From the NCBI GenBank assembly GCA_937892345.1, contig CALAGF010000257.1, forward strand, positions 1 to 10,032: DNA of 10,032 nucleotides, read 5' to 3'. A model generated the notes under the pieces. That model was not told the DNA's origin and did not search any database. It worked only from the letters and a program-made list of their open reading frames with translations. The stretch's first letter is position 1. Every line of letters starts with the position of its first letter. Shown here piece after piece: positions 7,052-10,032 of the stretch. Source of the DNA: an uncultured Rhodocyclaceae bacterium (lineage in GTDB: Bacteria; Pseudomonadota; Gammaproteobacteria; Burkholderiales; Rhodocyclaceae). Position numbers and translations under genes: made by a program.

Positions 7052-7172
7052 TTTTCATTTGCCCTTCGGGCCGGGAAGCAGGATGTTCAGCGAATTCTTT
7101 CGAGAAAACCGTCAACCCGGAGCGGGTAAGATTTTTCCATCTGAAAACTCTGTCGACAAGTTGTGAATGCAT

Positions 7173-7181
7173 TGTTGATAA
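7173..7181 (-). promoter_or_regulatory. DnaA-box-like sequence (one mismatch)
   Basis: TGTTGATAA on + reads TTATCAACA on -, one base off the TTATNCACA consensus (A for C at the sixth position). It is a weak candidate alone; it gains some weight from the exact box at 7298-7306. Confidence 0.35.
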
Positions 7182-7243
7182 GCCTGGATTTTACTCAGAA
7201 CCCAATTTCCATCCACAATCCTTCCACAGCATTTGAAGCGCTT

Positions 7244-7259
7244 TTTGCAGTGCTGCAAA
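7244..7259. promoter_or_regulatory. 16-bp dyad, possible operator
   Basis: TTTGCAG and CTGCAAA form a perfect 7-bp inverted repeat with a 2-base centre (TG). The arm length and tight spacing resemble the site of a dimeric regulator rather than an RNA hairpin, since the loop would be too short. It lies 142 bases before the dtd start and 193 bases before the kinase start in the divergent region, so it could act on either gene. I do not recognise the regulator. Confidence 0.4.
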
Positions 7260-7297
7260 TCGATTTTAATTATCTGAATTTATAGTATTTTTTGTAG

Positions 7298-7306
7298 TTA
7301 TTCACA
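7298..7306 (+). promoter_or_regulatory. DnaA box (exact consensus match)
   Basis: TTATTCACA fits TTATNCACA exactly and directly follows an AT-rich stretch (7260-7297). This is the same arrangement as the box at 583-591. Binding is inferred. Confidence 0.6.
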
Positions 7307-7400
7307 GACTTGTTGCTGAGATAGTAAACATCTTCTTTGTATACAGGTTCTTTATATGTAAACACCGTTGATCAGAAACGGGCCTTGGCTGGAGGTATCA

Positions 7401-7853
7401 ATGCGGGTGGTGTTGCAGCGGGTAAAACAGGCTTCAGTGACGGTCGACCACAAAATTACCGGTGAAATCGGGCAAGGTTTATTAGTCCTTGCTGGCTTTG
7501 AGGAAGGTGATGGCGATCGGGATATTGATTGGATGACTGGCAAAATTCTTCGGCTACGCTTGTTCGCCGATGAAAACGGTGTGATGAACCGGAATGTTCA
7601 GGAAATTGCCGGTGAGATTCTGGCGGTCTCGCAATTCACGCTCTACGCGTCCGTCCGCAAAGGCAACCGTCCATCCTGGAGTCGGGCGGCCAAGGGCGAG
7701 CTATCCGGGCCGCTTTTTTTACGTTTTGTCGATAGCCTGTCTGCCGCATTCGGCAAATCCGTGGCAACCGGCGTATTTGGCGCTGACATGGCGGTTTCCC
7801 TGATCAATGACGGGCCTGTCACCCTGACGATTGATTCCCGTGATCCTGAATAA
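7401..7853 (+). CDS. dtd: D-aminoacyl-tRNA deacylase
   Basis: Dtd hydrolyses D-amino acids (such as D-Tyr) and glycine wrongly attached to tRNA, a cytoplasmic proofreading step in translation. The product has 150 residues, close to the usual 145-150. The family start MRVVLQRV fits the ATG at 7401, which has a strong GGAGG at 7391-7395 five bases upstream. The frame is open back to a TTG at 7368, but that would add 11 non-conserved residues. Active-site motif SQFTLYA is at 77-83, followed by RKGNRPSW. The second motif NDGPVT is at 136-141, with the Gly-Pro pair G138-P139 that reads chirality. ATGVFGADM (122-130) is also typical. It stands alone: the kinase diverges upstream and the TraX-like gene converges 18 bp downstream. 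Nothing is missing. Confidence 0.97.
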   Translation: MRVVLQRVKQASVTVDHKITGEIGQGLLVLAGFEEGDGDRDIDWMTGKILRLRLFADENGVMNRNVQEIAGEILAVSQFTLYASVRKGNRPSWSRAAKGELSGPLFLRFVDSLSAAFGKSVATGVFGADMAVSLINDGPVTLTIDSRDPE

Positions 7854-7854
7854 A

Positions 7855-7878
7855 CGCTTGAGTAAAGCGACTCAGGCG
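7855..7878. terminator. Stem-loop between converging dtd and TraX-like gene
   Basis: CGCTTGAGT (7855-7863) pairs with ACTCAGGCG (7870-7878) over 9 bp with one T-G wobble and a 6-base loop. On the - strand it is followed by TTTATT, so it better suits termination of the TraX-like gene, whose stop codon lies inside the stem. On + there is no T-run. It may serve both genes weakly. Confidence 0.45.
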
Positions 7879-8579
7879 ACGAAAAGGGTCAGCTGCAAAA
7901 CGACGATCACCGCCAGGTGGGCCGGGTAATAGAGGTAGAGCGCATTTCGCAGCCGAGGTATGGCGATTTGGAAATTCATGGCAAGCAGCAAAGGAAGTGC
8001 TGCTGCATAGGCCCATGAGTTGGTATTGACCGAACTCAGGGCGACCATCGCTGCGAGCAAAGGCAAAATCCTTAAGAAACCCGGTGCTCGCAGAAAGAAC
8101 CAGATGCTGATCAACAAGCTGCTACCGGCCCAGCCGTAGTCGATGAATGGCCCACTCAAGGAAAAAAACAGGATAGCCAGCACAAGGCGAAAGCGCCGGT
8201 GGCTTTCCAGCAGGGCGATGATGGCAACACCGGTGCCCAGCGTGAACAGAATGTTCAAGGGCAAGAAACCAAATTCCGCGTAGTTGAGTGCGCGATACGG
8301 CAATTCTGCAATCACCATGCAAGGCAGCAAGCGACCAAGGACGCGTAGGGCAAGCCTTGGGTCATGCTGGCGATTACGTGCGAGATTGCTGGCCAGTACC
8401 CAGGCAAACAATGGCCAGGAGAGCCTGCCGACAATAAACATCCAGGGGTGAGCGCTATTGAGCAAGTGCAGATTGACATGATCAAGCGTCATTAGCAGGA
8501 CTGCCAACCACTTGAGTGCTTCCATGCTGCCGGAAGAGATTTCGGCAGGTTTGCTGATCCATGTGCGAAGCGCTCGCAT
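7872..8579 (-). CDS. TraX-family integral membrane protein
   Basis: A 235-residue, very hydrophobic protein with about six to eight membrane segments. The N-terminal pattern EALKWLAVLLMTLDHV (20-35, with H34), then RLSWPLFAWVLASNLA (52-67), NILFTLGTG (109-117), DYGWAG (148-153) and a C-terminal YYPAHLAVI (217-225, H221) fit the TraX family (PF05857). TraX of the F plasmid N-acetylates pilin, but chromosomal relatives are common and their substrates are largely unknown; no conjugation genes are visible here. Start choice: the ATG at 8579 lies 2 bases after the TGA of the upstream gene, suggesting translational coupling. A TTG at 8600 or an ATG at 8525 in the same frame are alternatives, the latter putting the family core almost at the N-terminus. 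No strong ribosome-binding site precedes any of them. Likely function: transfer of an acyl group at the inner membrane; substrate unknown. Confidence 0.8.
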   Translation of the reverse strand: MRALRTWISKPAEISSGSMEALKWLAVLLMTLDHVNLHLLNSAHPWMFIVGRLSWPLFAWVLASNLARNRQHDPRLALRVLGRLLPCMVIAELPYRALNYAEFGFLPLNILFTLGTGVAIIALLESHRRFRLVLAILFFSLSGPFIDYGWAGSSLLISIWFFLRAPGFLRILPLLAAMVALSSVNTNSWAYAAALPLLLAMNFQIAIPRLRNALYLYYPAHLAVIVVLQLTLFVA

Positions 8580-8581
8580 AT

Positions 8582-9211
8582 TCAACTCGCAGCCAGGCAA
8601 ATACCCGGTTGAAAATCGATTTCCGCGACCTGTTGACCGTTGCGATCCAGATAACGGAAGCGGACGGTCACATCATGGGCCAGCAATAGGGTTTGCCATG
8701 GATCTGCACAGACCGAAGCCAGGAGTGGATCACGCGCTTTGCGCGTCAGGCTGTCTGAATCGATTTGCTGGCGCGTCAGCGCGTTGAAGCTCGTGCTGTA
8801 GGTCCACACCCTTGCCTGGATCTTGATCGGCTCGGCACGAACATTACCGGGCTGTTCTGCAGGCAATTGGCGGTTGGCGATCAGCATGTTGCGATGGACT
8901 TCGTGTTCAAACTGTCCAAAACGGTAAACCTCACCCGCATGCAGAAACAAAAGCAGGGCAATACTGATCAAGCCAGCTAGCCGGTAGTACCAGGGTTTTC
9001 CGTTTGCTTCATCCGCAAGCTTGTCCCACCTGACGCGAAGACTCAGCACTGCGTAGCTTGCGCACAGAAAAAACAGGCTCTGATACGTGACGGTGAGCCA
9101 CAGTACATGCTCCAGATCAGGACGATATCCTCGACCCAGAAAGAAAATTGCCTCGAACAGGCCGTTGACCGGAAGAAAGAAGCCCAACCAGAAAAACCAT
9201 TTTCCGCGCAT
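8582..9211 (-). CDS. Unrecognised membrane protein with a C-terminal extracytoplasmic domain
   Basis: I do not recognise a named family. The 209 residues show three likely membrane helices (about 7-26, 34-58, 75-93). The basic loop RVRWDKLADEANGKPWYYR between helices 2 and 3 should be cytoplasmic by the positive-inside rule, which puts the C-terminal 115 residues in the periplasm. That domain looks like a small beta-rich fold (KIQARVWTYSTSF, DVTVRFRYLDRNGQQVAEIDF) and has two cysteines, C168 and C205, that could form a disulfide. A single Cys lies in helix 2 (C50). The ATG at 9211 has no clear ribosome-binding site. It lies 33 bp after the HD-GYP gene and 2 bp before the TraX-like start, all on -, so an operon is likely. 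It could be an accessory to the TraX-like enzyme or a sensor; both are inference. Confidence 0.75.
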   Translation of the reverse strand: MRGKWFFWLGFFLPVNGLFEAIFFLGRGYRPDLEHVLWLTVTYQSLFFLCASYAVLSLRVRWDKLADEANGKPWYYRLAGLISIALLLFLHAGEVYRFGQFEHEVHRNMLIANRQLPAEQPGNVRAEPIKIQARVWTYSTSFNALTRQQIDSDSLTRKARDPLLASVCADPWQTLLLAHDVTVRFRYLDRNGQQVAEIDFQPGICLAAS

Positions 9212-9244
9212 GGCCGATCGATGACAGGTTAGCGGATTGATGCC

Positions 9245-10032
9245 TCAGTCCTTGGGTTCGATCAAAACAGCGGGGTAGCCCTTGGGATCATGGCGATGCT
9301 CGTAGATTTCCTTGATCTGGAATTCGAGATCAGTCAAAGCGCCGTTTTCATCCGCGTAGATTTCCTTGATCCGGAGAATTTCGGGCAAGGCTTTTTTGAA
9401 AGCCAGCATCAGTTGCGGATCGAAATGCAGGCCGCTTTGCGATTCCACATAAGCCAAGGCTTCGTCGACCGGTATTGCCAGTTTGTAGGGCCGAACCGAT
9501 ACCAGGGCATCAAAGACATCGGCAATGGCAACAATCCGGCCTTCAAGCGGAATGGCGTTTCCCTTGAGGCCAAGTGGATAGCCAGTACCATCCCATTTTT
9601 CGTGATGCGAGAGCGCAATGACACGGGCCGTTTCCAGCAACTCGTTTTCATGCTTGCCGATAATTTCGGCACCCATGATCGGGTGCTGGTGCATGATTGC
9701 CCATTCTTCCTTGTCCAGCTTGCCCGGTTTTAACAGGATGGCATCGGGAATGCCGATCTTGCCAATATCGTGCATCGGTGCCGTGTTGAAGATGGTTTCG
9801 CTGGCCTCGTCACCCAAGCCATGGGCGTGGGCGATCAGACGGGCGTAATGGCTCATGCGCAGGACGTGATTGCCCGTTTCGTTATCCTTGAATTCGGCAG
9901 CCCGACCCAGACGGCGGATGATTTGCTGGCGGGTTGTCAGCAGTTCCTGGGTTCGTTGCTGCACCATGCATTCCAGTTCGCGCGACTGGTCGTAAAGGGC
10001 CAGGTGGGTGCGCACACGGGCGAGCACGATGG
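9245..10032 (-). CDS. HD-GYP domain c-di-GMP phosphodiesterase, N-terminus beyond window
   Basis: The HD-GYP domain hydrolyses cyclic di-GMP, in response regulators such as RpfG. The frame is open through the right edge, so the true start is outside. Numbering from the GTG at 10027, the visible start LARVRTHLALYDQSRELECMV looks like the end of a receiver domain plus a helical coiled-coil linker (about 8-40), as in REC-HD-GYP proteins. The catalytic domain (about 40-225) has H54 in GNHVLRMSH, HDIGKIGIPDAIL (86-98, H86 and D87), H115, HHEKWDGTGYP (141-151) with the GYP signature, and D170/D173 in ADVFDAL. All metal and signature residues are present, so an active enzyme is expected. The C-terminal tail (226-260) is family-variable. 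It heads the minus-strand cluster with the 209-residue membrane protein and the TraX-like gene. The internal GTG at 10027 is probably not the start. Confidence 0.93.
   Translation of the reverse strand, partial: IVLARVRTHLALYDQSRELECMVQQRTQELLTTRQQIIRRLGRAAEFKDNETGNHVLRMSHYARLIAHAHGLGDEASETIFNTAPMHDIGKIGIPDAILLKPGKLDKEEWAIMHQHPIMGAEIIGKHENELLETARVIALSHHEKWDGTGYPLGLKGNAIPLEGRIVAIADVFDALVSVRPYKLAIPVDEALAYVESQSGLHFDPQLMLAFKKALPEILRIKEIYADENGALTDLEFQIKEIYEHRHDPKGYPAVLIEPKD

Larger units (their letters stand above)
7052..7400. promoter_or_regulatory. AT-rich divergent regulatory region with DnaA-box-like sites
   Basis: No gene is visible in the 349 bp between the kinase start and the dtd start. 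Next to the kinase lies a small stem, GCCC-TTC-GGGC (7061-7071), that would hold the kinase ribosome-binding sequence. A weak stem ACCCG-GAG-CGGGT (7115-7127) is followed by ATTTTT. TGTCGACA (7151-7158) and AAGCGCTT (7236-7243) are 8-base palindromes. A 16-bp dyad lies at 7244-7259. DnaA-box-like sequences lie at 7173-7181 (one mismatch), 7298-7306 (exact), 7162-7170 and 7209-7217 (two mismatches each). Bases 7260-7300 are very AT-rich. Promoters for both flanking genes must lie here, but I see no convincing -35/-10 pair. The region could be plain divergent control or a second DnaA-binding region near oriC. Confidence 0.5.

Noticed and set aside
7115..7135. ACCCG-GAG-CGGGT stem with ATTTTT as a terminator
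   Set aside because: The stem is only 5 bp, and no plus-strand gene ends upstream of it, so a terminator role has nothing to act on.
10025..10027. GTG as the start of the HD-GYP protein
   Set aside because: The frame stays open to the window edge, and the residues just after it resemble the end of a receiver domain, so the true start lies outside.

Overview
The window is a piece of bacterial chromosome next to the replication-initiation genes. The order dnaA (3' end only), dnaN, gyrB, with no recF between dnaN and gyrB, together with the protein sequences, suggests a betaproteobacterium. A Rhodocyclales-type organism (Dechloromonas/Azonexus relatives) is my best guess, from protein style only and not from a search. 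The first 49 bases are not genomic. They match the Illumina TruSeq P5/i5/Read-1 adapter, so this is an untrimmed contig end that breaks inside dnaA.

Layout: 50-421 holds the last 123 codons of dnaA on the + strand. A 208-bp gap (422-629) carries two exact DnaA boxes in opposite orientation and an AT-rich stretch. dnaN (630-1736) and gyrB (1809-4298) follow on +. Their 72-bp gap packs a terminator-like hairpin, a near-perfect ParB-binding parS-like site and the gyrB ribosome-binding site. A 143-bp gap with several inverted repeats separates gyrB from a convergent gene (7051-4442, -) for a large membrane hybrid sensor kinase (5TM-LYT type sensor, two PAS domains, HisKA, HATPase, receiver). A 349-bp AT-rich divergent region (7052-7400) holds more DnaA-box-like sequences and a 16-bp dyad. 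It is followed by dtd (7401-7853, +). The right end is a probable three-gene minus-strand unit, in transcription order: an HD-GYP c-di-GMP phosphodiesterase (its N-terminus lies beyond the window), an unrecognised 209-residue membrane protein, and a TraX-family membrane protein.

How it works together: dnaA, dnaN and gyrB supply the initiator, sliding clamp and gyrase B subunit. The DnaA boxes and parS-like site suggest the window lies at or very near oriC, with initiation and segregation sites embedded between housekeeping genes. The right part is signalling: a hybrid kinase with no HPt of its own, and a c-di-GMP phosphodiesterase linked to two membrane proteins, one related to the pilin-acetylating TraX. 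I saw no insertion sequence, CRISPR array, tRNA, rRNA or toxin-antitoxin pair. The most interesting items are the parS-like site in the gyrB leader, the two separate DnaA-box regions, and the HD-GYP/membrane protein/TraX cluster.
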